A stretch of DNA of 54,612 nt from Nitrospirae bacterium YQR-1. Its GTDB lineage: Bacteria > Nitrospirota > Thermodesulfovibrionia > Thermodesulfovibrionales > Magnetobacteriaceae. The position numbers were made by a program, and so were the translations under genes. Shown in pieces: positions 1-9,968 of the stretch. The stretch spans positions 1-54,612 of the forward strand of contig JAMOBJ010000024.1 of the NCBI GenBank assembly GCA_039908095.1, given 5' to 3'. The notes under the pieces were generated by a model, which did no database searches, was not told the DNA's origin, and was given only the letters and a program-made list of their open reading frames with translations. Each line of letters opens with the position of its first letter. The stretch's first letter is position 1.

Positions 1-484
1 CCATTATTGTTTTTTTCTTATTTATTAGCCACTTATAGCCACTTCACGCCATTTTTTACGCTGAACTTCCGTTAAAAACCTGCTTATAGTCCTCTTTGCA
101 CGCAAAAGACTCAGCTAGTTTTGCAGTATATTTAAGATGCTTTGACAAATCATGCTTCTCATTGTCACTATTTTCTGAATGTGCATAGTACCTCACATTT
201 TCCTCCCACTGTTAGCTGACTCCCAAGTGTCAATGAAATTATTACTTTTGCAAAAACTAACTAAATGTAATTTTACTGTATTTATATAATATCTAAAATG
301 TAGCTTGTTTGCAATACATATATTTAATAAATCATATATTCTGTACATGAATACTTTAAATAATCCCAATTTAAAATATCAAGTAAAAATAAATATTTTT
401 CTTCTATATATGCATTATCTGTAAAAAATAATCATTATTCTAATGATATTAATACACACAATTATAAGCATAAACTCTTAGCTA
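1..484. other. Gene-free AT-rich stretch
   Basis: No reading frame with a ribosome binding site or protein-like composition is visible on either strand. The sequence becomes very AT-rich after about 240. The only structure noticed is a short imperfect direct repeat (AGCCACTT) near the left edge. It could hold the end of a transcript from outside the window. Confidence 0.5.
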
Positions 485-608
485 ATACCAAATTGCAGCG
501 GAAGTAAACGCAGGTAGCTGGGAGCAAACGACTCAGGCATACTTTTTCGTACGTTAAAGAGCTTGTGACGATGCCAACAAAGTTAGACGATTGAATTCAA
601 CTTGGTAT
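485..608 (+). repeat. Dispersed MITE-like repeat, family A, copy 1
   Basis: The ends read ATACCAAATTGCAG and TTCAACTTGGTAT. The interior is the short type (AAACGCAGGTAGCTGGGAGC then a GTACG-containing middle, then GCCAACAAAGTTAGACGA). It is one of eight copies in this window, all intergenic. It lies downstream of the RND gene. Confidence 0.85.
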
Positions 609-628
609 AACAGTATTTTTTTTATTTG

Positions 629-750
629 TCATTGTGAGGAGCATTTGCGACCATGGGAACCCCCTTTTAGGGGAGGGCAATCTCAGCCTTTAAAAATAAT
701 GAACGGAATTATGCACATCGCTATAATTGGAGACCAACTCTATAATTCCC
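629..750 (+). repeat. Dispersed repeat, family B, copy 1
   Basis: The motif TGTCATTGTGAGGAGC is followed by GGGCAATCTCAGCC and an AT-rich tail with ACGGAATT. The same order (GTCATTGCGA, GGCAATCTCAGCCTTTAAA, ACGGAATTTTGCA) recurs near 25881-25955. A short open frame that runs through this element and the preceding one is not a credible gene. Confidence 0.6.
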
Positions 751-757
751 TGCAATT

Positions 758-3700
758 TCATCCCCTCACTACTGTCCCCTTACTATGAGAAATCCATGAG
801 TTGAACTTATCAACGTAGATGTAAAACACAGGTGTAATATAGAGAGTCATAAACTGAGAGAAAAAAAGGCCGCCTACAACACAAATACCAAGGGGCTGGC
901 GTGCCTCACCACCTGCGCCTATTCCCAGGGCGATAGGAAGGGTGCCGAAGAGCGCCGCCATCGTGGTCATCATAATCGGCCTAAAGCGTATTTGGCAGGC
1001 TTTAAATATTGATTCCTCAGCGGTAAGCCCCTCATTTCTCTCTGCATCAAGGGCAAAGTCAACCATCATAATCCCGTTTTTCTTAACTATTCCTATAAGC
1101 ATAATCATACCGACGTAGGCGTACATGTCAAGCTCCTTGTTAAACATCCACAAGGCAAACAGGGAACCAAAACCGGCAAGAGGCAGAGCTGTCAGTATTG
1201 TAAGAGGATGAAAAAAACTTTCATAAAGCATTCCCAAAACAAGATATATAATTACCACCGTAACTATGAGTAAAAACCCCATACTTGAAAATGATTTTTT
1301 AAAAGCCTGCGCAGAGCCCTGGAAACCTGTGGTAATCGTGGCAGGCAGGGTCTCTTTGGCAAGTTTGTTTATATCTTCCATAGCCGAACCTATGGAGTAG
1401 CCCGGTTTAAGATTAAACGACACGGTGGCCGCAGGCACCTGCCCAATGTGATTTATGCTAAGCGGTGAGACTGTGTGTCGAATTTGGGCCACTGTTGACA
1501 GTGGTACCAGTTTACCGTTAGAAGACTTAATATAAAGCAGGGAAAGGAGCTCGGGAGATTGTTGATACTCAGGGGCAAGCTCCAATATAACATAGTACTG
1601 GTTTGTAGTGGTGTACATTGTTGAGACCTGCCTGTCACTATAAGCGCTATAAAAAGCATCCTGAATCTGTTTAAGCGTAAGCCCCAGCTTTGAGGCCTTG
1701 TCTCTGTCAATAATTACTTCTATGGCTGGTTTTCTCATCTGGAGGTCAGACCTGACGTCAGTCAGGGCAGGCAGCTTCCTGAGATTTTCCTCTGTTTGGC
1801 TGCCGTATTTAAATAATTCATCTATATCTGTGGTTTGCAAAGTGTACTGCCATTGGGCACTGGTAATCCTTGCCCCGATAGTTATAAGCGGCGGGTTTAC
1901 TAAAGAGACGATGAGGCCAGGTACCTGATTGAGTTTGGGCCTCAGGCGATTGATGATTTCGTCAACTGAACTTTTACGCTCCTCCTTGTCCTTAAGTCCG
2001 ACAAATATAATACCTCCGGTATCTCCAGGAAAGCCGGCGGCAGATGCCCCTTTAGCTTCTTTAATATCAGGGTCCTCTAAAATCAGTTTAATTAGCGCCT
2101 CCTGATGCTTCACCATATTCTCAAAAGAAATACTGTCTGAGGCTATGGAAAAGACTCTGAAAAAGTTTTGATCCTGAGTCGGAATAAACCCCTTGGGAAC
2201 AGCTTGTGCCAGATAGACGGTACCAAAGACAATAAAGACTAAAAATATAAGAGTATATTTCCGGTGATAGATAACCCACTTTAACGTGTGGGAATAGAAG
2301 TCAATCATGCGCTTAAAAAACGCCTCCGAGTACTGGTAAAGACGGCCATGTGTGTGAGTAATAGCTCCCATAAAGCGGCTTCCCATAACAGGGGTAAGCG
2401 TCAGGGAAACAAGCCCGGAAAAAAGTATGGCTGATGTAATGCACACGGAAAACTCCCTGAAAAGGCGGCCTATAATGCCTCCCATAAACATAATGGGAAT
2501 GAACACCACAACCAGGGAAATTGTCATCGAGAGAATTGTAAAACCGATTTCTTTGGAGCCGTTGAGGGAGGCGGTCATAGGGTCCTCACCCATCTCCATT
2601 CGCCGTACAATGTTTTCAAGCACTACGATGGCGTCATCAACCACAAATCCAACAGCAAGAGTGAGGGACATAAGGGACAAATTATTTAGAGAGTAGCCCA
2701 TCAAATCCATCACGGCAAATGTCCCGATAAGGGACAGTGGAACGCTCAGGCTCGGAATTAGAGTCGGTCTTACGGCTCTTATAAAAAGAAATATGACAAC
2801 AATGACTAAAAAAATCGTAAGAAGCAGAGTAAACTGAACATCATCGATAGATTCTTTTATAAATAGTGACTGGTCATAGAAAATGGCCATATCCATAGAG
2901 GCCGGCATGGAGGCCTTAAGTACCGGCATGAGGGATTTTATCTTATTGGCAAGCTCCACGGTGTTTGTCCCGGGCTGTCTGTTTACAAGAAGAAATATCC
3001 CGCGTTTTGCCTGTCCGTTAGCAAAAAACCAAGCTCTCTGTTTTTTATATTCAACGCCGTCAACGGCCTGCCCTATGTCTTTAATCCTAACCGGATAGCC
3101 GTTTTGGTAAGTGACAATAAGATTGTTATATCCCTCCGTGTCAAGTATCTGCCCGTAGGGTTTAAGCATAAAGCCGGTGGTAGTACCCTGCAGTTCCCCC
3201 CCCGGCAGGTTGACGTTACCTGAGGACAGGGCATCGGAAACCTCGTTTATTCCTATCCCCTTACTTGAAAGCGCATGTGGATTAACCTGCACTCTGACGG
3301 CATATCGCTGAGTGCCGACAATACGCACCTGTGCAATACCATTTATAGTAGAAAGGTACGGAGTAAGAATGTTCTCAGCATAATCATTAATGGCTGTAAC
3401 AGGAAGTGTTTCAGAGATCAATCCTATAAAAATAATCGGCATATCACCGGGGTTAACCTTTATGTATGTAGGCGGATTAGGCAGATTTTTGGGCAGCACA
3501 CCCATAGCAGATGAAATAGCGGCATTAACATCCTGAGCGGCGGCGTCAATGTTTCTCTCCAGAGAAAATTGAATATTAATTGTCGTCTTACCCTGAACAC
3601 TTGTTGAGACCATAGAGTCAACACCTGAAATGGTAGAAAGCTGTTTTTCTAAAGGCATAGCAACAGTGGAGGCCATAGTTTCACTGTTAGCGCCTGGTAA

Positions 3701-3850
3701 AATGGCTGTTACCTCTATAGTAGGGAAGTCAACATTAGGAAGGTTATTAATCGGAAGTTTTTTATAACTTATTACGCCAAAAAACAAAATACCGGCCATA
3801 AACAGGATGGTCATAATTGGACGTCTTATCCATATTTCGGAAAGGTTCAC
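758..3850 (-). CDS. RND efflux transporter, AcrB/MdtBC-like inner-membrane pump
   Basis: This is a full-length (1030 aa) hydrophobe/amphiphile efflux RND pump that exports substrates by proton antiport from the inner membrane. The N-terminus (IWIRRPIMTILFMAGILFFG) is the canonical first helix. The paired aspartates of transmembrane helix 4, needed for proton relay, are present in FVVDDAIVVLENI. Two large periplasmic loops and about 12 helices in two halves match the family. The start lies 2 bp after the stop of the membrane fusion protein, so the two are co-translated. No TolC-type outer membrane gene is in the window. The sequence resembles MdtB/MdtC-type pumps, but substrate cannot be told from sequence. 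It sits directly downstream of the polyene-like cluster on the same strand but probably has its own promoter. Confidence 0.95.
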   Translation of the reverse strand: MNLSEIWIRRPIMTILFMAGILFFGVISYKKLPINNLPNVDFPTIEVTAILPGANSETMASTVAMPLEKQLSTISGVDSMVSTSVQGKTTINIQFSLERNIDAAAQDVNAAISSAMGVLPKNLPNPPTYIKVNPGDMPIIFIGLISETLPVTAINDYAENILTPYLSTINGIAQVRIVGTQRYAVRVQVNPHALSSKGIGINEVSDALSSGNVNLPGGELQGTTTGFMLKPYGQILDTEGYNNLIVTYQNGYPVRIKDIGQAVDGVEYKKQRAWFFANGQAKRGIFLLVNRQPGTNTVELANKIKSLMPVLKASMPASMDMAIFYDQSLFIKESIDDVQFTLLLTIFLVIVVIFLFIRAVRPTLIPSLSVPLSLIGTFAVMDLMGYSLNNLSLMSLTLAVGFVVDDAIVVLENIVRRMEMGEDPMTASLNGSKEIGFTILSMTISLVVVFIPIMFMGGIIGRLFREFSVCITSAILFSGLVSLTLTPVMGSRFMGAITHTHGRLYQYSEAFFKRMIDFYSHTLKWVIYHRKYTLIFLVFIVFGTVYLAQAVPKGFIPTQDQNFFRVFSIASDSISFENMVKHQEALIKLILEDPDIKEAKGASAAGFPGDTGGIIFVGLKDKEERKSSVDEIINRLRPKLNQVPGLIVSLVNPPLITIGARITSAQWQYTLQTTDIDELFKYGSQTEENLRKLPALTDVRSDLQMRKPAIEVIIDRDKASKLGLTLKQIQDAFYSAYSDRQVSTMYTTTNQYYVILELAPEYQQSPELLSLLYIKSSNGKLVPLSTVAQIRHTVSPLSINHIGQVPAATVSFNLKPGYSIGSAMEDINKLAKETLPATITTGFQGSAQAFKKSFSSMGFLLIVTVVIIYLVLGMLYESFFHPLTILTALPLAGFGSLFALWMFNKELDMYAYVGMIMLIGIVKKNGIMMVDFALDAERNEGLTAEESIFKACQIRFRPIMMTTMAALFGTLPIALGIGAGGEARQPLGICVVGGLFFSQFMTLYITPVFYIYVDKFNSWISHSKGTVVRG

Positions 3851-3852
3851 GG

Positions 3853-5007
3853 CTATGGGCCTTTTTTAGGTGGCGGGCTTTGCTCCGGTGCCGGCTGTGC
3901 CGTGGAGACGTCATTGAATTTTACTGTTAAGCCGTCTTTTAGCTTTATATGGCCGTCGGTCACAACAGTTTCACCGGCAACGATACCGGATTTGATAACA
4001 GTTTCGTCTCTTTGCACTCTGTCAACAACTACCGCCCTCAGTTGGGCAGTCATATCAGGTTTAACAACAAAAGCGTAATTACCCTTAAGCCCTGACTGGA
4101 CGGAAGCGGATGGAACCACGACGGCATTGGGTGTAACTGACAGGTGCATAACAACATTAACAAACTGCCCGGGCCAGAGAAAACCGTCCTTGTTTTCATA
4201 CTCCGCCTTAAGCTCTATCATACCGGAGTTCTGGTCAACGGAGTTGCTTATGAAAGTGAGCTTTCCCTCACGCGGTGTTTTTTCGTACTTAGGCGGAAAT
4301 GCCAGCACTTTAAGAGTATTTTTGTCACTAAACTCTTTGATTTCATTGAGAAACCTTTCCGGCACGGAAAACTTGACCAAAATTGGTTGAATTTGGTTTA
4401 TTGTGACAACTTTGGTTTTATTTTCCTCAACCACGGCGCCTTCCTTGAGGATAAGAGCGCCTGTTTTACCATCAATGGGGGAGTGGACGGAGCAGTAGGC
4501 AAGGTTTAGTCTTGCCTGTTTTACGACAGCCTCATCTGACCTTACAAGCTCCTCCTGAGCCTTGTAACTGCTTGTGCTTTTATCGTAATCAGAGCGGGAG
4601 ACGGCACCTTTTTCAAGTAGAAACGTGTATCGTTGAGCCTCTTCTTTGGCATACGTCAGATTTGCTCTGTCTTTGGCAAGCGTGCCCTCAGCCTGACTGA
4701 GTTTCTCTTTGTACGGGGCCGGGTCTATGGTAATAAGTAAGTCGCCTTTCTTTACAAACTGTCCTTCTTTAAAATGAATTTTCAGGATTTTCCCAGGGAT
4801 TTGCGGTATAAGCGACAGAGAATTAAAAGCCTCTACCGTACCAAATGCCGTTATTTCAACAGGCATGGACTTAGCAACCGCCTTTTGCACGGAAACAGGC
4901 ACAGGAGGCTGAGCTTTCTTCTGTCCGGTTGCCATATTATTACAGCTTATAATAAATAGAAATATAAAGGCTGAAACAGTTATCCTTATACTTGTCTTTA
5001 TTTTCAT
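3853..5007 (-). CDS. RND periplasmic adaptor (membrane fusion lipoprotein)
   Basis: At 384 aa this is the AcrA/MdtA-type partner of the downstream pump. The N-terminus is a lipoprotein signal with lipobox IISC, so Cys22 should be lipidated and the protein anchored to the inner membrane. Barrel-sandwich (lipoyl-like) halves flank an alpha-helical hairpin at about residues 95-165 (SQAEGTLAKDRANLTYAKEE and following). Beta-barrel and membrane-proximal segments follow to about residue 365. A short proline-rich tail (PAPEQSPPPKKGP) ends the protein. It is 2 bp upstream of the pump gene. A TTGACA/TATAAT pair just upstream suggests independent transcription from the adjoining biosynthetic operon. 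Confidence 0.93.
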   Translation of the reverse strand: MKIKTSIRITVSAFIFLFIISCNNMATGQKKAQPPVPVSVQKAVAKSMPVEITAFGTVEAFNSLSLIPQIPGKILKIHFKEGQFVKKGDLLITIDPAPYKEKLSQAEGTLAKDRANLTYAKEEAQRYTFLLEKGAVSRSDYDKSTSSYKAQEELVRSDEAVVKQARLNLAYCSVHSPIDGKTGALILKEGAVVEENKTKVVTINQIQPILVKFSVPERFLNEIKEFSDKNTLKVLAFPPKYEKTPREGKLTFISNSVDQNSGMIELKAEYENKDGFLWPGQFVNVVMHLSVTPNAVVVPSASVQSGLKGNYAFVVKPDMTAQLRAVVVDRVQRDETVIKSGIVAGETVVTDGHIKLKDGLTVKFNDVSTAQPAPEQSPPPKKGP

Positions 5008-5043
5008 TTTTATCTTAAATAATAAAACATTTTATTAAATAAG

Positions 5044-5074
5044 ATTATAACCTTAATTTATCGGACTGTGTCAA
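5044..5074 (-). promoter_or_regulatory. Candidate sigma-70 promoter for the RND pair
   Basis: On the minus strand TTGACA (5074-5069) is followed after 19 bp by TATAAT (5049-5044). Both hexamers are perfect, though the spacer is 2 bp longer than optimal. The -35 overlaps the last codons of the MMPL gene, which argues for a separate transcription start for the pump genes. Confidence 0.5.
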
Positions 5075-7506
5075 GGTTTAGTTTTATGCTTACCTCCGAT
5101 GTTTAACAACACAAACATAAAACCTGAACCTAACCCCAGTACGGCAGTGACGCCGATACTATGTAACGCAGGGTGTTTAGCCAAAATCAGTGAGCCAAAC
5201 CCAAAAACAGTCGTAAGCACTGAAAGTGCTACTGAGCCGAAGGTACGGTCAAACTTATCACTGCTGTCCTGCTCGCTGCTCCACCCCAGCACTACTGAAT
5301 AGTCTATAACCAGGCCAAACATGAAAATAACCACCAGGGTTGCCATCAGATCAAAGGGCAAGCCGGCAAACCCCATAACTCCAAAGGTAAAAATAAATGC
5401 CTGCAAAAGCGGCAAAATAAAGACTCCCGTTGCTTTTATGCTCCTTGTGAAAATAAACACAATCAACAGCAACAAAACCATTGAAGCAGTGCCCAGTTTG
5501 ATAAATTCAGAAAACATCAGATTTACCATCTTATTTGTAAAGGACTTACCGTCAACGGTAAAGGCAAAGGGCAGATTTTTTTTTAACATTGTATCAAACG
5601 ACTCAGGTATTTTGGCGTTGCTGCTCCAGAACTTCGTTAAAAGTATTCCCTCTCCCCGCTCGTTTTTAAATAATGACTGAACAAGCAATTGTTTAAAAAA
5701 GGGCTGATCATAAAGAGCATCAAGATTACAGTTGTGGTTATCACCTGGAAGCTTCTTTACGTAATCTACAAAAAACTCCGGACGCATTCCGTACTTTGCA
5801 CATACAGTTTTCAGGTTCTCTGTAAGCTCTTCTTTACGCTGCTGTGTCCAGAAGTTAATCCAGTTTTTAGTGTTTGCCATAAGAGTATTGTCTGAGGGCA
5901 GCAGCCAGGCTACAGAAGTATAACCGTCAATGCCCTGCTCCCCTGAGTGCTCCGACAGCCAACGGTCTGTCTGTTCGTTTTTTGAAAATAAATCATTCTG
6001 ATTACGCTCCCTTACCGCTATGTAGGAGGCATTCATCAATGAGGGAAAGGTCTGTCTGAGCAGATTAAAATCCCGTTGTGTCTCAGAGGAGGCCATGTTT
6101 AGTTTTGCAATTTCACCGTCGAGACGGAGACTTTGAAGGCCGGGAAGTGCAACGAGAGTCAGGACAACGGACATTAACCGGAAAAGTCCCGCATACCTGC
6201 CTGCAAGGCGGCGAAACATCTCAGCAACAGGCGTAAACGGCACAAGCGGATGACTACCCTCACTTTTGATTTTTACTATTATTACGGGAAGAACTGTCAG
6301 CACAAAAACAAAAGAAGCCGTCAGGCAAAGCATCGAAAAGCGGCCGAGCTGCACATACCCCGGGATATCTGAAAACAGCAAAACACTAAAAGCAATCATA
6401 GTTGTTACAAAACACAGTAAAAAGGGTCTGGTAACATCTTTAACTATTCCCGTAAGCATTGCCTCATCGGGGGTGTCCATCCGGTCGGCCTTGTATAAGA
6501 TAATTATCCCGTAATCAGCTACAATGCCTGAAAGCGCCCCCCCCATTCCCAGCACTATAGCCGATATCCCGGGTAAAAAGGCAGATACCGAGGCAGCAAA
6601 TAAATTACCAAACAAGGCGGGAAGTAGGGCTATGAGAAAAAAATACTTTCTTGCAAATACCAAAAAACACAACAATGTAATACTAACCAGGGAAACAACA
6701 GTTATTACAGTAATGTCCCGCTTAACCGAACCGGCATTATAAACGGCAAATCTGTGCCCGCTTAACCATGTTATCGTCACCATATTATTATATTTATCCG
6801 TCACAGTTTTAACAGCAGAGTTGATTTCGTTGACAAGTTCAAGGCCTTTTATGGAGTCTGTCATAGAAACACCGGTTGATGCCGTAAAGAGCAAGGTTTG
6901 CTCATCAGATGAAAACACTATGCCGTCTTTTATCTTAAGAGAGCCGGAAACTCCATAGAGGCTTTGAAGCCTTTTCAAAAACAGATGGTTAATGCCCAGA
7001 GGGTCTTTTTTAACCATTTGTGTAATATACGGAACCGGCGTCTCTATAAGCATCGCCTTTATCTTAGCCATCATTTTATCAATTGACTCCAATGTTAATG
7101 CACTACTGAGAGTTGCGCTGTTTAATTCTGAAAAGAAACAGTGGCTATAGGTATTAAGTTTTTCCAACGCCGTATTTATATCATCTATGTCCCACTTGTA
7201 CCGCACCTGCTCAATGTATCTGCTGTCTTTTAATTTATCCGAGAGACTCTGCGCCGCATCAGTTAAAACATCATCCCGCATGTTTGTCTGTACCATAAAA
7301 ACAATCTGGTTCGAGTTTTTGAAATTAAGCAACACATCGGCATAGTCCCTTACGGACTTATCGTTCAGTGGTAAGATATTCATTATATCATCACTTAAAT
7401 GCAGCCCGGAGGATATCCACCCCATAAGGGCAAACATACACAGACAGACAATAAGCACGATGTTGGAGTGTGCGAAGAGTTTTTTCAGAATGTATGTAAG
7501 AATCAA
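5071..7506 (-). CDS. MMPL-family (RND superfamily) exporter of the aryl-polyene-like cluster
   Basis: An 811-aa membrane protein with two repeats. Each has one N-terminal helix, a large extracytoplasmic domain (about 35-255 and 455-650) and a block of five to six helices. This is the architecture of MMPL/ApeM-like exporters that move lipids or polyketide lipids across the inner membrane. FGLVIDYSVVLGW in the second half and GIVADYGIIILYK in the first are the helix-4-like segments with acidic residues typical of the superfamily. It is the last gene of the run of pigment-lipid biosynthesis genes and sits beside a LolA-like gene, as in characterised aryl polyene clusters. The substrate is inferred from this context only. 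Confidence 0.85.
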   Translation of the reverse strand: MILTYILKKLFAHSNIVLIVCLCMFALMGWISSGLHLSDDIMNILPLNDKSVRDYADVLLNFKNSNQIVFMVQTNMRDDVLTDAAQSLSDKLKDSRYIEQVRYKWDIDDINTALEKLNTYSHCFFSELNSATLSSALTLESIDKMMAKIKAMLIETPVPYITQMVKKDPLGINHLFLKRLQSLYGVSGSLKIKDGIVFSSDEQTLLFTASTGVSMTDSIKGLELVNEINSAVKTVTDKYNNMVTITWLSGHRFAVYNAGSVKRDITVITVVSLVSITLLCFLVFARKYFFLIALLPALFGNLFAASVSAFLPGISAIVLGMGGALSGIVADYGIIILYKADRMDTPDEAMLTGIVKDVTRPFLLCFVTTMIAFSVLLFSDIPGYVQLGRFSMLCLTASFVFVLTVLPVIIVKIKSEGSHPLVPFTPVAEMFRRLAGRYAGLFRLMSVVLTLVALPGLQSLRLDGEIAKLNMASSETQRDFNLLRQTFPSLMNASYIAVRERNQNDLFSKNEQTDRWLSEHSGEQGIDGYTSVAWLLPSDNTLMANTKNWINFWTQQRKEELTENLKTVCAKYGMRPEFFVDYVKKLPGDNHNCNLDALYDQPFFKQLLVQSLFKNERGEGILLTKFWSSNAKIPESFDTMLKKNLPFAFTVDGKSFTNKMVNLMFSEFIKLGTASMVLLLLIVFIFTRSIKATGVFILPLLQAFIFTFGVMGFAGLPFDLMATLVVIFMFGLVIDYSVVLGWSSEQDSSDKFDRTFGSVALSVLTTVFGFGSLILAKHPALHSIGVTAVLGLGSGFMFVLLNIGGKHKTKP

Positions 7507-7519
7507 CCTTACGGCCTTT

Positions 7520-8218
7520 TTATAAATCAGGAGTCTTGCTGAGTATAATTTTACTGTTTTTCAGCCCTTCTTTAATATCTGTTATGATAAGGCTGAATTT
7601 ATAATGATATTCATAATTGGTGACTGTTATTTCTGCGGGTATATTTCCTGCCCAGCCTTCAAATTTTTTCCAGCCTTGATATGTAACCCCCCGTGTAAGT
7701 GCGCCGCCGGAAATTTCCTTAGAGTCTGCAATGCTGCCGTTTTCATCAAAAGTATATATGACGGAGCCTCTGAGGGATTTAGTAATAAGGCAGTTTATAC
7801 CACATGCCTGCGCAGTACCCACAGTGTGCAGTGTGTGCAGGATAAGGCTAATATCCCTTACAGGGCCGTTTTTTACCACCTGATGCGGGATTTGTCCCGG
7901 ACATGCAAGTACCTCTGTTGTATTGTCATTGAACAGGAAATCAAAAAAACGGCTGCCTATCTCCGCCATGCCAAGTGCCCTGAAATTATCTCCGTCAAAA
8001 GCCGTATAGCTTACGAAATCAAATTCAAGCTCATTGAGATTGAGCACAACATGTCCGGTAAAGGTGCCTCTCTCAGGCATTGTATTACGTAATTTTGTAA
8101 GCAGCCTGAAATGATCCGGAGATAAGTCGTATGACTCAGGAAGTGTCACTTCCTTTGCCACACAAGAAGCCATAAACACCAGCATGGCAAGTAAAATGTA
8201 AACAATCTGTTTTTTCAA
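7520..8218 (-). CDS. Lipoprotein of the aryl-polyene-like cluster (DUF3261-like)
   Basis: Probable 232-aa lipoprotein. I place the start at a TTG (8218-8216) because it has GGAG 8 nt upstream and yields a clean lipoprotein signal, KKQIVYILLAMLVFMASC, with Cys19 as the lipidation site. The longer open frame (to 8302) also begins with TTG and has no good ribosome binding site. The rest is predominantly beta, without helices that would span a membrane. Aryl polyene clusters usually carry a small lipoprotein of the DUF3261 type between the exporter and the ammonia-lyase or ketosynthase genes. Position and size fit, but I recognise no decisive motif. It probably works with the LolA-like protein in moving product to the outer membrane. 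Confidence 0.7.
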   Translation of the reverse strand: MKKQIVYILLAMLVFMASCVAKEVTLPESYDLSPDHFRLLTKLRNTMPERGTFTGHVVLNLNELEFDFVSYTAFDGDNFRALGMAEIGSRFFDFLFNDNTTEVLACPGQIPHQVVKNGPVRDISLILHTLHTVGTAQACGINCLITKSLRGSVIYTFDENGSIADSKEISGGALTRGVTYQGWKKFEGWAGNIPAEITVTNYEYHYKFSLIITDIKEGLKNSKIILSKTPDL

Positions 8219-8357
8219 TTTAGCAGCTCCGCAAAAGACAACAACACAGACACTTTCAAAAGATGTGTTGATATTAAGCTTTTTTTCTCCCTTTATTGTC
8301 AATTATGTATATACTTCTGAACCTTATACTATCGCGGGCAAAACAGGACAGTAAACA

Positions 8358-9968
8358 TCAGTAGAATGACCACGGATTTGGAAAAGGTTCAGAGATAAGC
8401 TCTGCTTGAAACTCATCGGACTTTATGAGTTCTGTTACCTGTTCGATCTCCTGATGCAGAGGTCTATCTTCTATAAGCTTAGGGAAAACGCTTCTGATAA
8501 GTGACCACATTTTTTTATAACCCTCTCCCATAACAGAGCTATCCCCTCTGCAGTCTGCCGCCTGTACCAGAGCCATGGCTTCCACAGCGGCAATTTTCCA
8601 TGCCATTGGGAGCACTCTCTGAGTGTATTTTGCGCCTGTTAACCCCATGCTTACAATATCCTGATTATTGCCGTTAGTGGGGATGGATTGTATCGAGGCA
8701 GGGCTGCCCATCATTCTGGCCTCGGCTGCCAGTGAGGTACACAGGAGCTGACAGCCCGCCATGCCTGAGTTAAGTCCCGGCTCAGCAGCCGTCAGCATAG
8801 GGGAGAGCCCCTGTGAATAACGCCAGTTGAGGAGGCGGTCAATCTGCCGCTCGGCAAGCAAAAGCATTTTAATTATACTGAGCCTCAGGTAGTCCGATGC
8901 AAAGGATATCTGCTGCCCGTAGAAGTTACCGCCATGCAGGACAGTCTCTGTTTCAGGGAAAATCAGAGGATTATCAGTTGAGGCATTGAGCTCCCGTGTA
9001 ACAACCTGTTCAACATGCCAGATTACATCCTGACATGCACCCAGTATCTGCGGAACACAACGGATGGAGTACGCATCCTGTATTTCAACGCCGGCTCTTA
9101 CAGGTTTTTCTCTTGCGCCCCACCTATGTTCTCTTATCTCACAGGCATAGCGATCATTCTTTAGTAGATACTCAGTCATACGCCCGGCCACAGTTGCCTG
9201 CCCGCGATGCCCGCGCGCCCTGTGTAACTGCTCACACAGTACCTCAGGCTCTGCAAACATCACCTGAATAAGGCAGGCGGAGAGAAACTCCAGTGTATTT
9301 AAGAGCTTCTGAGACTCTACAACAGAAAGACACATCAGCCCTGTCATAGCAGACGTTCCATTTACAAGGGCCAACCCCTCTTTACTTTTCATCCTAATTG
9401 GCTTAAGGCCTGCTTTGGAGAGTGCCTCCTGAGCGCTAAGACGCTGCCCTTTATATGAAGCCCATCCAAAACCGGCAAACACACGTGCCATATGAGCCAG
9501 CGGAATCAGATCCCCGCTTGCCCCCACCGAACCCTCCGAGGGTATCTCCGGCAGGAGATTCACCTCTAAAGCCTTAATGATGTTGTCAACAACCTCTGAG
9601 CGTATCCCTGAAAAACCTCTTGCCAGTGCATTGGCCCTGGCTACCATTATAGCGCGGGTCTCTGAATGTGAAAAAAGGCTCCCCTGGCCGCAACACAGAT
9701 GATGAAATAGATTTATCTGGTGCTGCTCTAAATCTTCCTTTGATATCCGTGTCCCGGAGAGAGGCCCAAAACCTGTATTTATACCATATATCACTCTTCC
9801 ATTATTTTCAAAACGCTCCACCAGCTCTCTGGATTTAGCCATTTTCCGCTTAGCACCCTCGCTAAGCTTACACTCAGCATTGGAAATGACTATATCATAC
9901 ACATTACGAAGTGTTAATCCGTGTCCGTTTATTTCTATCACATCCGCCTCATCTCTGTAGTGCTTCAA
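8358..9968 (-). CDS. Aromatic amino acid ammonia-lyase, probably tyrosine-specific
   Basis: A 536-aa member of the HAL/PAL/TAL family. The tripeptide that cyclises into the MIO electrophile is Ala150-Ser151-Gly152 (GSVGASGDLIPLAHM). The catalytic tyrosine loop is YGINTGFGPLSG (Tyr61). The selectivity pair reads His90-Leu91 (NLFHHLCCG). Known family rules assign His-Leu to tyrosine, Phe-Leu to phenylalanine and Ser-His to histidine. Numbering is only one off from Rhodobacter TAL (Tyr60, His89, Ala149). The expected reaction is tyrosine to p-coumarate plus ammonia, giving an aromatic starter unit as in flexirubin biosynthesis. The start overlaps the stop of the LolA-like gene by 4 bp, so translation is coupled. 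A catabolic histidase is unlikely because no hut gene is nearby. Confidence 0.9.
   Translation of the reverse strand: MKHYRDEADVIEINGHGLTLRNVYDIVISNAECKLSEGAKRKMAKSRELVERFENNGRVIYGINTGFGPLSGTRISKEDLEQHQINLFHHLCCGQGSLFSHSETRAIMVARANALARGFSGIRSEVVDNIIKALEVNLLPEIPSEGSVGASGDLIPLAHMARVFAGFGWASYKGQRLSAQEALSKAGLKPIRMKSKEGLALVNGTSAMTGLMCLSVVESQKLLNTLEFLSACLIQVMFAEPEVLCEQLHRARGHRGQATVAGRMTEYLLKNDRYACEIREHRWGAREKPVRAGVEIQDAYSIRCVPQILGACQDVIWHVEQVVTRELNASTDNPLIFPETETVLHGGNFYGQQISFASDYLRLSIIKMLLLAERQIDRLLNWRYSQGLSPMLTAAEPGLNSGMAGCQLLCTSLAAEARMMGSPASIQSIPTNGNNQDIVSMGLTGAKYTQRVLPMAWKIAAVEAMALVQAADCRGDSSVMGEGYKKMWSLIRSVFPKLIEDRPLHQEIEQVTELIKSDEFQAELISEPFPNPWSFY

Noticed and set aside
591..788. 65-aa open frame on the plus strand
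   Set aside because: It runs through two dispersed repeats and overlaps the end of the RND gene; no ribosome site.
8358..9968. Histidine ammonia-lyase of histidine catabolism
   Set aside because: The selectivity residues read His-Leu instead of Ser-His, and there are no other hut genes; it sits in a polyene-like operon.
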